Source of the DNA: Gemmatimonadales bacterium
GTDB taxonomy: Bacteria > Gemmatimonadota > Gemmatimonadetes > Longimicrobiales > Gaopeijiaceae
Length of the DNA stretch: 64,000 nucleotides
Direction: 5' to 3'
Assembly (NCBI GenBank): GCA_007692605.1
Contig: REBS01000088.1
Span: 1 to 64,000 of the forward strand
Numbering within the stretch: the stretch's first letter is position 1; every line of letters starts with the position of its first letter. Positions 8,091 through 16,744 of this stretch are shown one piece after another. The translations under genes were made by a program, and so were the position numbers. The notes under the pieces are model-generated. The model was not told where the DNA came from, searched no databases, and was given only the letters and a program-made list of their open reading frames with translations.

Positions 8091-9077
8091 TCACCCCTCC
8101 AGATCGGGCACCGCGTCGGCCATCTCGCGCCCCACCTCGTCGGCGGGTCTCATGGTCGAGAGGTCGAGCTCGAAATCGGGAGCGGAGCGCGGCTCCAGCT
8201 TCCCCCGCAGCTCCCGGATCTCGCGCGGGGAGAGGCCGGTCTCGGCCAGGGCGGCCGCATCGAGCTCCCCGGCGTCCGCACGCACCCCGATCCCCTCCTC
8301 GCCCGCCGGTTGCAGGAGTCGGGCGATCGCCGCGAGTTCCCCGCGGCTCATCGGGCTGCCCATCAGGTCGTAGTCGATCCAGGCCTCGTACGAGAGGGGG
8401 GCGACCCGCTTCACGATGCCCGCCATGATTTCGCCGAAGGCACGGATCTCCCACTGCGCGTGCGGATCGACCCGCAGGGTCAGAAAGTGCAGTAGGTTGT
8501 GCAGATCGATCTTCCAGTACCACTGGGTATAGGTCGAAAGGGGCAGGTCGATCCGGGCGATCTCGCGTGCCACATCTTCGCCCAGGAGCCACTCGTAGGT
8601 GTCGGCGGCCTCGGCTCGACCCCGGTCCCAGCGGGCCACCGCTTCGGTATGAAGCGCCCGGTCGGCGGCGCCGGTCTCGCGCCCCTGCTTGTTCGACGCA
8701 CTCTGGTGCGCGAAGTGCTCGGCATCGGGGCTGTAGAAGAGGAGCGGCATGAGCGAGTAGCGGCCGCTGTATTCGTTCACCGAGGCGGTCCGGTGGCGAA
8801 TCCACTGTCGGGCCACGAACATCGGCATGGCGCAGTGGAACTTGAACTCGACCATCTCCGACGGCGTGGTGTGGCGGTGCCGGCGCAGGTAGCGGACCAG
8901 CCCCCGGGTGGCCGACTGTTTCCGGGTCCCGTACCCGTAGCTCACGCGGGCCGCGCGCTCCACGTCTTCGTCGGAGCCCATGTAGTCGACCAGCGAGACG
9001 AAGCCGTGATCCAGGACGGGAAAGTAGCCTCCGAGGATCTCTTCGGCCGCGGGGTTGGTGGGGCGCTTGGTCTGCAT
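8091..9077 (-). CDS. thyX: Flavin-dependent thymidylate synthase ThyX
   Basis: ThyX converts dUMP to dTMP using FAD, NADPH and methylene-tetrahydrofolate, replacing ThyA in many bacteria. The signature RHR-x7-S is present as RHRTASVNEYS at residues 94-104. Other conserved segments are the preceding VEFKFHCAMPMFVARQW and the C-terminal dUMP-site stretch LHNLLHFLTLR. At 328 residues it is longer than the classic 220-250, with an extra C-terminal acidic part (about 245-328) that carries no recognisable motif. It is transcribed away from hemE, the two starts being 275 bp apart, and converges on the barrel gene. Confidence 0.95.
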   Translation of the reverse strand: MQTKRPTNPAAEEILGGYFPVLDHGFVSLVDYMGSDEDVERAARVSYGYGTRKQSATRGLVRYLRRHRHTTPSEMVEFKFHCAMPMFVARQWIRHRTASVNEYSGRYSLMPLLFYSPDAEHFAHQSASNKQGRETGAADRALHTEAVARWDRGRAEAADTYEWLLGEDVAREIARIDLPLSTYTQWYWKIDLHNLLHFLTLRVDPHAQWEIRAFGEIMAGIVKRVAPLSYEAWIDYDLMGSPMSRGELAAIARLLQPAGEEGIGVRADAGELDAAALAETGLSPREIRELRGKLEPRSAPDFELDLSTMRPADEVGREMADAVPDLEG

Positions 9078-9352
9078 GATGACGAGGTCGGGCTGGAGGG
9101 GCTCTGGGTGGAGTGGACCCGGCGGGACCGGGCCCGCAGAGAATTAAGCCCGGAAGGCGGATCGCTGCAACCGGGGCAGTCGGAGACACCGGTGGCGCGG
9201 CCGGAGCGGGCAGAGCGGGTGACGAGGCCGAGGCGGCGGGCGTGACGCCTCGCCTCCGGGATGGTACATTGCGGCCCTCACCGGCTCGGGGCCCGGCTTC
9301 ACCTCCCCGAACCCATCGATTCCGGACTCCGACTCCTCAGGCCACCCGCCCC

Positions 9353-10390
9353 ATGAACGATCTGCTCCTGCGCGCCGCCCGCCGTGAATCCGTCGACCGC
9401 ACCCCCGTCTGGTTCATGCGCCAGGCCGGCCGCTCGCTTCCGCGCTACCACGACCTGAAGGGTGACCGCGACCTGCTCGAGGTGACCCGTGACCCCCGCC
9501 TCGCCGCCGACATCACGATGCTGCCCCTCGAGTACTTTCCCGTCGACGGCGCCGTCCTGTACGCCGACATCTCGACGATCTTCGTCGGGGCCGGGATCGA
9601 CGTGACGATCGAGAAGGGGCTGGGGCCGGTACTCCCGCATCCCTACAACACCGCCGAGACGATCCGGGGCCTGAAGCCCTTCGACGCGAGGGACACCCTC
9701 GATTTCGTGATGCGGACCCTGCAGATCCTCAAGTCCGAGCTCGACATTCCGGTCCTGGGATTCCTGGGGGCTCCGTTCACCCTCATGACCTACATGGTCG
9801 AATCACCCCGCACGCGGGACCGGCACGGCACCAAGGCCTTCATGTGGCGGGAGCCCGAGCTCTGGGACCACCTCATGTCGTACTGGAGCGAGCAACTGAT
9901 CGACTTCGGGGTGGCGCAGGTCGAGGCGGGGGCGAGTGTGATCCAGCTCTTCGATTCCTGGGCCGGTGCCCTGCACCCCGACGACTACGAGCGGCACGTG
10001 CTCCCCTATTCGGCCCGGATCCTCGAGGGGCTGAAGGCAGCCGGGATCCCGACGATCAACTTCGCGACCGGAAACCCCGCTCTGCTGCCGATGATGGCTC
10101 GGGCCGGGGGCGATGTGATCGGGCTCGACTGGCGGGTCCGGCTCGACGAGGCGTGGGAGATCGTGGGGCACGACCGCGGGGTTCAGGGCAATCTGGATCC
10201 CATCGTCCTGACCACCGACCCCGAAACGGCGATCGCTCGCGCCGACGAGGTGCTGAAGGCCGCGGGCGGGCGTCCGGGTCACATCTTCAATGTGGGGCAC
10301 GGACTGACCCCGCAGGCGAAGCCCGAGGTGATCAGGGCGGTCGTCGATCACGTGCACGCGGCGGGGGGTACCCGGGCCGTGAAGGGCTGA
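9353..10390 (+). CDS. hemE: Uroporphyrinogen III decarboxylase
   Basis: This cytosolic enzyme removes four carboxyl groups from uroporphyrinogen III to give coproporphyrinogen III, the common precursor of haem and bacteriochlorophyll. The 345-residue length is standard. The N-terminal signature TPVWFMRQAGRSLPRY, with its conserved arginines, is intact. So are the aspartate in ADISTIF, the later motif GFLGAPFTLMTYM and the C-terminal FNVGHG. The start at 9353 is set by homology, since the family begins MNDLLLRA; no strong ribosome site is seen. Ferrochelatase follows 143 bp downstream on the same strand, so this is a two-gene tetrapyrrole unit away from the bch block. Confidence 0.97.
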   Translation: MNDLLLRAARRESVDRTPVWFMRQAGRSLPRYHDLKGDRDLLEVTRDPRLAADITMLPLEYFPVDGAVLYADISTIFVGAGIDVTIEKGLGPVLPHPYNTAETIRGLKPFDARDTLDFVMRTLQILKSELDIPVLGFLGAPFTLMTYMVESPRTRDRHGTKAFMWREPELWDHLMSYWSEQLIDFGVAQVEAGASVIQLFDSWAGALHPDDYERHVLPYSARILEGLKAAGIPTINFATGNPALLPMMARAGGDVIGLDWRVRLDEAWEIVGHDRGVQGNLDPIVLTTDPETAIARADEVLKAAGGRPGHIFNVGHGLTPQAKPEVIRAVVDHVHAAGGTRAVKG

Positions 10391-10533
10391 ACGGGCAGGC
10401 GGACCCGAGGGCCAGCGGACGGGTCGGGTCGAACCGGCGGACCCGACCCCGCGCTCGTGGGTACCCGCCGCCGTCCGCACGATCGCGCCGACGCCCTGCA
10501 TCGGTGCTCCCTTCAGCCCCGCCCCTGATTCGA

Positions 10534-11610
10534 ATGAAAAAGACCGCCGTCATCACCCTCAACTTCGGCGAGCCGACCCAGGCCACCCCCGATCACGTCG
10601 TTCCCTTCCTGGAGCGCATCTTCTACACGAACAGCTCGCTCGAGGCCCAGGAGACCGAGGCCGAGAAGCGGGCCCGGTCCCGCCAGCTGGCGGAGCGTCG
10701 CGCCCCCGGGTTGATCGAGGAATACAAGGAGATCGGGGGGTCGCCGCTCAACGAGCAGGCCGACACCCACGCCCGGGAGCTGGGACTCGAGTTCATCCGG
10801 CGAGAGTTGCCGGTTCACGTCTATTCGGCCTACCAGTACACGGCGCCCCTGATCGCCGACGTGGTGAAGCGGGCCCGGGCCGATGGGGTCGAGCGCCTGA
10901 TCGGCCTCCCCGTGTATCCCCTCTGCGGACACTCGACCAATGTGGCCGCACTGAACGACGTGCAGGCCGCGATCGACGAGATCAGCTGGACCGAGGTGGA
11001 GTTCGAGGGGATCACCGGCTGGCATCGGCACCCCCTTTATCTCGAGATGCGGGCCGACGGGGTACGGCGCACGGCCAAGGAGGCCGGGGTCGACGTTTCG
11101 GCGAAGGGGACCCGGCTCGTCTTCTCGGCGCATGGGACCCCGAAGAAGTATCTCGACGCCGGAAGCGGCTATGCGAAGTATGTCGACGAGTTCTGCACCG
11201 AGATCGCCTCCCTCCTGGGGGTCACCGACTATGTCCTCGGCTTTCAGAACCACTCGAACCGCGGGGTGGAGTGGACCCAGCCCGACGTGGAGTCGGTGAT
11301 CGAGACGATCGAGGCCGACACCGTGGTCGTCGACCCGGTCTCCTTCATGCGCGAGCAGTCCGAGACCCTCGCCGAACTCGACCACGACCTGCGCGAAGAG
11401 GCCGAGGCGCGCGGTCTCGCCTTCCACCGTGTGCCGGTGCCCCACGACGACCCCCGCTTCATCACGGTGCTGGCCGACTTGATGGAACCCTTCATCACGG
11501 GCGACGACAGCCCCGTGGGGCTCCGCTACGGGGCGTGCCGCTGCCGGCCGGAAGCGAATACCTTCTGCCTCAACTCCCTGCCCCGGGATCAGGCGGCGCC
11601 GAGGCCGTAG
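10534..11610 (+). CDS. hemH: Ferrochelatase
   Basis: This enzyme inserts Fe2+ into protoporphyrin IX or coproporphyrin III to make haem. It is 358 residues with both catalytic regions: His200 in VFSAHGTP and Glu246 in NRGVEWTQP. Other conserved parts are NFGEPT near the N-terminus and PVYPLCG. The C-terminus carries a small cysteine group, C335-x-C337-x7-C345. Some bacterial ferrochelatases bind a [2Fe-2S] cluster through C-terminal and internal cysteines, so this one may too (Cys131 and Cys221 are other candidates); this is inference. It follows hemE. The terminal-pathway type (protoporphyrin or coproporphyrin) cannot be decided because neither HemN nor HemQ is in the window. Confidence 0.96.
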   Translation: MKKTAVITLNFGEPTQATPDHVVPFLERIFYTNSSLEAQETEAEKRARSRQLAERRAPGLIEEYKEIGGSPLNEQADTHARELGLEFIRRELPVHVYSAYQYTAPLIADVVKRARADGVERLIGLPVYPLCGHSTNVAALNDVQAAIDEISWTEVEFEGITGWHRHPLYLEMRADGVRRTAKEAGVDVSAKGTRLVFSAHGTPKKYLDAGSGYAKYVDEFCTEIASLLGVTDYVLGFQNHSNRGVEWTQPDVESVIETIEADTVVVDPVSFMREQSETLAELDHDLREEAEARGLAFHRVPVPHDDPRFITVLADLMEPFITGDDSPVGLRYGACRCRPEANTFCLNSLPRDQAAPRP

Positions 11611-11670
11611 ACCGCATCCCGGCCACAGCTCCCAGTCCGGAGCGGGTCCCGGTCCCACCGAAGATCCCAG

Positions 11671-11706
11671 CCGGCCCGGCCCCCACGACGAAGGGCGCCG
11701 GGCCGG
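11671..11706. terminator. Possible bidirectional terminator hairpin between hemH and susD
   Basis: A perfect 10-bp inverted repeat, CCGGCCCGGC (11671-11680) and GCCGGGCCGG (11697-11706), with a 16-nt loop lies in the 175-bp gap between convergent genes. Stem strength is high but no T-run follows on either strand, so it may only pause polymerase or act with Rho. Confidence 0.4.
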
Positions 11707-11785
11707 GGAGGGTCCTCTCTCCCGCGGCACCGACGCCCCGCGTTCGGCCTGAGCGATCTCGGATCAGCTCAGTCGGAGCTCACGA

Positions 11786-13207
11786 TCAGCTCCAAGATCC
11801 CGGTGACCCGGCCGGGCAGGCATCGCCCGACGACAGGTTGGGGTTGTTGTCCAGCTCGCGCTGCACGATCGGGAAGGCGATGTCGTCACCGCCCCCGATT
11901 CCCTCCTTCACGGGCGGGAAGAGGTCGATGTTCACCGTCGGGTCCAGGCGCAGACGGCGCGAGGTGACGTGCCGGTCTCCGGTGAGCCAGAGCTCCCGCG
12001 CCCGCTCGTCGGCGACGCGCTTGATGTCGGCCTCGAGCTCACCGGTCAGGGTGATCGGCTGCAGCAGATTCTCGGGCTCGGGCGGGTTCACCCCGAACTG
12101 GATCGTGGCCCGCGTGCTGAAGTCGCTGCGCAGGTCGTTGATGATCTCCTCGGCTGCCCCCGTCTGACCATCCCGAATCGCGACCTCGGCCTCGATCAGC
12201 CTGGCCTCGTATCCGGACGCCATGAAGACGTCGGCTTCGGGACGATTGTAGAGCTGCTGCAGGTTCACGGGGATCGACTGGTCGAAGGAGGTGAAGCCGG
12301 GGGGGCGAACGTCAATCAGGTTCAGTCGGACGAAGGTCTCGAAGTGCTCGAAGACCTCGTTGCCCCTGGACGCCTGGGATCCGTCCCCCACACTCCACCG
12401 GATCGTCTCGGTGTCTCCGTGCGTGAAGGTGTACATCTCGTTGAACTGGGCGGGATCGTTGTTCGAGTACTCCGCGAAGTACATGAAGTCCCTCGGTACC
12501 TGCCGTGCCAGATCCCGGGCCTGCGTGTAATTGCCCAGCCAGAGGTGGGCCCTGGCCTGTCCGAGGACCGCAGCGAGCCGCACATCGTTCAGCCCTTCCT
12601 GGGTGGCGAGCTGCTCGGCCTCTCCGAGGAAGGTGAGCGCGTCCTGAATCCGGTCATTCGGCATGAGGGGAGCCGACTCGTTCGCCATCCCGGTCAGGAT
12701 GCTCCAGCAGTAGAGCTCACCGAGCCAGAGGCGACTGAATCCACCGTACAGCCGGGCCAGCGCGATCCCTTCCCTCAGGTCCGCCTGAACAGACTCGAAG
12801 TCGGGGTCGCCGAGCAGGTTGTCGAAGATGAAGGCCGTGGTATCGGCCTGCATCCGGGCCTGATGGAGGGGCACGTAGACCTCGACGGTCAGTGTCGCGT
12901 TGTTGGGTGAGATTCGGCGGGCATCCACCTGAGCCCGGGTTGGGAAGGTTCCGGCGAGCACCATCTCGTCGGTCAGCATCGCCGAGTAGCGGATGATGTC
13001 GTCGGTGGCCTCGTGGTAGTTTCCGACCAGACCGTTGATGAGGGTCGGGACCGCTGCGGGTCCGGCCGCATCGATGTCCTCGGGGGTGACGATCCCCCGG
13101 TCGTCGACATCGAGGATCCCGCCGTCGCATCCGGCCATGACCAGCACGGCCAGGGCCAGAAGCGACGCCGCCCCCCGGCGCACGATTGCGTTGATTGTAG
13201 TATTCAT
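11786..13207 (-). CDS. SusD/RagB-family outer-membrane lipoprotein
   Basis: SusD-like proteins cap a SusC-like TonB barrel and capture glycans, peptides or other nutrients at the cell surface. This 473-residue product begins with a lipoprotein signal (SLLALAVLVMAGC; lipobox cysteine near residue 27). A mostly alpha-helical body of tetratricopeptide-like pairs follows, for example LARLYGGFSRLWLGELYCWS and AAVLGQARAHLWLGNYTQARDLA. A typical C-terminal segment RVADERARELWLTGDRHVTSRRLRLDP completes it. The start at 13207 has GGAG 8 nt upstream. It lies 52 bp after the SusC gene on the same strand, so the pair is one operon. No adjacent glycosidase hints at the substrate. Confidence 0.9.
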   Translation of the reverse strand: MNTTINAIVRRGAASLLALAVLVMAGCDGGILDVDDRGIVTPEDIDAAGPAAVPTLINGLVGNYHEATDDIIRYSAMLTDEMVLAGTFPTRAQVDARRISPNNATLTVEVYVPLHQARMQADTTAFIFDNLLGDPDFESVQADLREGIALARLYGGFSRLWLGELYCWSILTGMANESAPLMPNDRIQDALTFLGEAEQLATQEGLNDVRLAAVLGQARAHLWLGNYTQARDLARQVPRDFMYFAEYSNNDPAQFNEMYTFTHGDTETIRWSVGDGSQASRGNEVFEHFETFVRLNLIDVRPPGFTSFDQSIPVNLQQLYNRPEADVFMASGYEARLIEAEVAIRDGQTGAAEEIINDLRSDFSTRATIQFGVNPPEPENLLQPITLTGELEADIKRVADERARELWLTGDRHVTSRRLRLDPTVNIDLFPPVKEGIGGGDDIAFPIVQRELDNNPNLSSGDACPAGSPGSWS

Positions 13208-13259
13208 CGGTTTATCTCCGTATCTCTGAGGATGTCTGTAGCGATTCATCCCGACCTCC

Positions 13260-16200
13260 TCAGAAGGTGATTGAGAACTGACCCGTCACGCGCTTCGCGG
13301 GAGGCAGGGTGAGGAATTCGGCCCTCGTGGCCTGCGCGCCTCCGGCAAAGCTGATCTCCGGATCGAGCCCGGAGTAATTCGTGAAGGTGGCGAGGTTCTC
13401 GCCGGCAATGGTGAAGTGGCCTCGTGTGGCACCCAGGTGACCCAGCCAGGAATCGGGGAGCTGGATCCGCGCCGATACGGTGCGCAGGCGCAGGAAGTCC
13501 GCGTCCTCGACCCAGGGAGAGATCCCCTGGTCGGCCGAAGCCGCCTGCTTCAGGCGAGCCATGTCGGTGGGCTCCCCGTCGGCATCCCGCTCGAAGATCT
13601 GCGTGCAGGTGCCGCCGAACTCGCCACCCCCGAGGAACCCGCACATGAATTCCTCGGTGCTGTTGAACTGCTGGTGCCCCCCGGCGAAGCCGAGGTTGGC
13701 ATGCAGGGTGAGTCGATCCCCGAGCGTCACATTGGTCGTGATCGACCCTTCCCACTCGGGCGTCGGATGCCCCAGGAAGACCGGATCATCGCTCACCTCC
13801 ACCTCACCGTCGTCGCCGATCGTGTACAGATTTCCGAAGTACGACGCGAAGGGATGTCCCTCCTGGTGTCGCTGGCTGTTGCCGCCGAGTCCGAAGATGA
13901 TCGGCTCGTCGAGCGAGGTGATCTCGCCCCGGTTCGTCGAGGCGGTGAACCGCCAGTCCCAGAAAAGGCCGGGACGATCCATCGTGATCAGGTCGAGGCC
14001 CAGCTCGACCCCGCTGTTCGTCATCTCACCCACATTGGTGAACTGCGCACCGGAGAATCCGGTCGACGGTGCCTGCGGCCGGGTGACGATCGCGTCCTCG
14101 GTCTGCTGGTTGTAGTACGTCATGTCGATCCCGAGTCGGCCTTCGAGGAGGTCGGTCTCGAAACCGAGCTCGATCTCGCGACCCGTCTCGGGCCGCAGGT
14201 CCGGGTTTCCGGGCCGGGTCAGGCGGATTCCCGCCAGATCCGAATCACGGAAGCTGACCCGCTCCGCGCTCAGCAGCTGCAGGGCGGCGAAGCTCGAAGG
14301 CTGCTTGCCCGAGGTTCCCCATGCCCCGCGCACGCGCAGGAAGTCGAGCGCGTCATACTCGGGGAACCAGTCCTCCTCGCTGAGCACCCACGACCCCATG
14401 ATCCGGGGATAGGCCTGGCGACCCAGGTTCTCACCGAAGGCGCTGTTCTCGTCGACCCGAACCGCCGGAGTGATGAAGAGGCGGTCCCGGTACCCGAACT
14501 GCTGCTGGACGAACAGACCCAGCGTCCGGGTCTCGACCACATTCTCGAATCCCTGGGTCCGCACGGCGTTCGAGACCGTCGAGCTTCCCGTGGGCAGGAA
14601 CTGGCCGAAGGATCCGGCCGACTCCGCCTGCTCGCGGAAGAACTGTCCGCCGAGCGTCGTGGTCGAACGCAGATCCGGGGTGAGGTCCGTCGTCAGCGTC
14701 GCACTCCCCTCGACGGTGAAGTTCCGGTTGATCACGTGGTTGACCGTCCGCTGACCCAGCGAAGCCGAGCCGAAGGGAAGGTCCGGGTCCACCGGAATCA
14801 GGGAGCCGAACTGGTCGGAGAACTCGTCGTACCCCACCGTGCCCCGCAGACGCAGGACGTCGAAGGGGTCGTAGTCGATGGTCGCACTCGAGGTGAACCG
14901 CTCCACCTTCTGCTGGTTGGAGAGCGTACTCACGTCGTTGAAGTCGCGGCCCCCGAAGAAGGGAAGCGCGGCGCATCCCTGCGTTCCGAGCGGTACTCCG
15001 AAGGCACGCGAGACCTCGAAGTCGATCGGGCAGGTCTGGACGTTCTCTTCACCCGTCACCGGGTCGTCGCGCGTGATCGGCTTCTCCCAGGGGAACCCGA
15101 TCAATGCGATCCCGATGTAGCCGAACCCGTTGTTGTCGTTGTCGGGCAACTCCACATTGGTCGCCGCGAATCCGACCTGCGACGAGATCTGCACGTTCTC
15201 CGAGGGCTCCAGGCTGAAGTTCCCCCGCACGCTGTAGCGCTGCATTTCGTTGTTCGGCAGCGAGCCCTCGTTGTCGGTGATGTCCCCCGACAGGAAGTAT
15301 CTCAGCGCTTCGGAGCCGCCACGCAGGCTGAGCCCGGTGGTCCGCTCCACGCCGGTCCGCCACGGGCTCAGATCGGTTCCGTCGCGCTCCAGAAGGTTCA
15401 TCGTGTAGACCGTGTCCGGCGCGGCCTCACCGAAGAAGGCCCGCGGGTTGAAGGCGTTGGAGGGCCATTCGGTGTCATCCCAGACCCCGCCCATCTCCGT
15501 CCGGAAGGTCCACTCCCCCTCGCCGGTCTGTCCGCGTTTCGTGGTGATCCGGATCACACCCGCGGCCGCCTCGGTCCCGTACAGCGTCGCGGCCGAGGGA
15601 CCCTTCACGATCTCGATCGACTCGATCTCGTTCGGGTTCAGGTCGTTCAGCCGGCTCGTGTTCTGCCCGCCCACACCGGGACCCGAGCTCACATCGTTCG
15701 AGACCCGGGCGCCATCGATATAGATCAGCGGGGTGTTGTTCAGACTGATCGAGCTGTTTCCGCGGATCCGGATCGTCGAGGCCGCTCCGGTCGTACCCGA
15801 TCCGAGCTGGACCGTCACACCGGACGCCTGCCCCTGCAGCATGCTCGTGACATTCGTGGGCATGGCGCGTTCCATGAGCTGCAGCCCGCTCAACCGGGTG
15901 GCTGCATTTCCGAGCTCCCGTCGTCGCTGCTCGCCCGTGGCGGTCACCACGAGGCCTTCGAGGGCGATCGGAGAGATCTGGAGGTTGAAGTTCAGGGTGG
16001 CCGTCTCACCCGCCTGGACCTGGACGGTCCGGGTCTCGGACTGGAAGCCGAGTCTGCGGGCGCGCACCGTGGCCTCGCCGGCCGGTACGTTCGCGATGGA
16101 ATATCGCCCCTCGGCATCCGTGAACGCGTTCAGATTCGTGTCCGGAACCGCCACTTCGACGGCCGACATCGGCTCGCCGGTCTGGGCGTTGGTCACCTGT

Positions 16201-16310
16201 CCCGAGACGGTCCCGGTCTGCTGGGCCGGAAGCCCGGCCGCGGTGAAGAGGAGAAATGCCGCGGCGACGAGCGTCGCGCGCACTCCTCCATGAAGTCGTG
16301 AAGGAAACAT
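13260..16310 (-). CDS. SusC/RagA-family TonB-dependent outer-membrane receptor
   Basis: This 1016-residue outer-membrane transporter is energised by TonB/ExbBD to import large substrates with its SusD partner. It has a signal peptide to about residue 28 (VAAAFLLFTAAGLPAQ). A carboxypeptidase-regulatory domain (about 30-115: GTVSGQVTNAQTGEPMSAVEV) comes next. The plug domain contains STIRIRGNSSISLNNTPLIY and the SusC signature IEIVKGPSAATLYGTEAAAGV. A 22-strand barrel follows, ending in phenylalanine (SITF). The ATG at 16310 is preceded by AAGGAG 8 nt away. The gene runs directly into the SusD gene. SusC/SusD pairs are known outside Bacteroidota, including in Gemmatimonadota. Confidence 0.95.
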   Translation of the reverse strand: MFPSRLHGGVRATLVAAAFLLFTAAGLPAQQTGTVSGQVTNAQTGEPMSAVEVAVPDTNLNAFTDAEGRYSIANVPAGEATVRARRLGFQSETRTVQVQAGETATLNFNLQISPIALEGLVVTATGEQRRRELGNAATRLSGLQLMERAMPTNVTSMLQGQASGVTVQLGSGTTGAASTIRIRGNSSISLNNTPLIYIDGARVSNDVSSGPGVGGQNTSRLNDLNPNEIESIEIVKGPSAATLYGTEAAAGVIRITTKRGQTGEGEWTFRTEMGGVWDDTEWPSNAFNPRAFFGEAAPDTVYTMNLLERDGTDLSPWRTGVERTTGLSLRGGSEALRYFLSGDITDNEGSLPNNEMQRYSVRGNFSLEPSENVQISSQVGFAATNVELPDNDNNGFGYIGIALIGFPWEKPITRDDPVTGEENVQTCPIDFEVSRAFGVPLGTQGCAALPFFGGRDFNDVSTLSNQQKVERFTSSATIDYDPFDVLRLRGTVGYDEFSDQFGSLIPVDPDLPFGSASLGQRTVNHVINRNFTVEGSATLTTDLTPDLRSTTTLGGQFFREQAESAGSFGQFLPTGSSTVSNAVRTQGFENVVETRTLGLFVQQQFGYRDRLFITPAVRVDENSAFGENLGRQAYPRIMGSWVLSEEDWFPEYDALDFLRVRGAWGTSGKQPSSFAALQLLSAERVSFRDSDLAGIRLTRPGNPDLRPETGREIELGFETDLLEGRLGIDMTYYNQQTEDAIVTRPQAPSTGFSGAQFTNVGEMTNSGVELGLDLITMDRPGLFWDWRFTASTNRGEITSLDEPIIFGLGGNSQRHQEGHPFASYFGNLYTIGDDGEVEVSDDPVFLGHPTPEWEGSITTNVTLGDRLTLHANLGFAGGHQQFNSTEEFMCGFLGGGEFGGTCTQIFERDADGEPTDMARLKQAASADQGISPWVEDADFLRLRTVSARIQLPDSWLGHLGATRGHFTIAGENLATFTNYSGLDPEISFAGGAQATRAEFLTLPPAKRVTGQFSITF

Positions 16311-16744
16311 GAGGAAACTCCTTGCCAGAAAACCGCATGAAGGCGGTCGGGGCGAGGACTTCTCCCGGCGATGTTCGTGGCGTCCTGACCCGTCGCGCCC
16401 GAGTTGGTGGATCCCGGCCGGAGGGTGTCCGGACGAACGGGATCCGAGCGAACCAAAAAGAAGTGTGAGCGACAACCTCCTCTCTCCCGTTCGGCCATTC
16501 GTATCGAGCGCCCCGGATCGGTGGACGGTCCGGAAGGACCTGTCCCGAAACGGCAGAACTCCGCGGGAACCCGTCTCGGGGTTCACAGGCGAGCACGGCA
16601 ACGGGATTGGCCATACTCGCTGTTAGGGGGAACAGGTTATGTCACCAAAAAGTTCCGAAGTTCCACGGAATCGTTTCGATGCCCCCTACCCCCAGGGGGT
16701 CAATGATGCCTGGCAGAAAGGGGGATTGGGCGGGTTCTGAGGGG
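16311..16744. other. Gene-free leader region upstream of the SusC/SusD operon
   Basis: These 434 bp separate the start of the minus-strand SusC gene from the end of the first HemY gene. The part near 16600-16680 is the least GC-rich and contains TATGTCACCA (16638-16647). The same 10-mer lies at 26351-26360 upstream of another outer-membrane barrel gene. On the minus strand a loose TTGGTG-N17-TAACAG pair can be read there as a promoter. A near-palindrome ACCCCCAGGGGGT lies around 16690. No gene is seen. Confidence 0.4.

Noticed and set aside
9078-9352. Possible riboswitch or small gene between thyX and hemE
   Set aside because: No conserved folded element or start codon with a ribosome site was seen; it looks like an ordinary divergent promoter region.
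13416-16301. 961-codon open frame antisense to the SusC gene
   Set aside because: It is a composition artefact; the minus strand encodes a full SusC receptor with signal peptide, plug and barrel.
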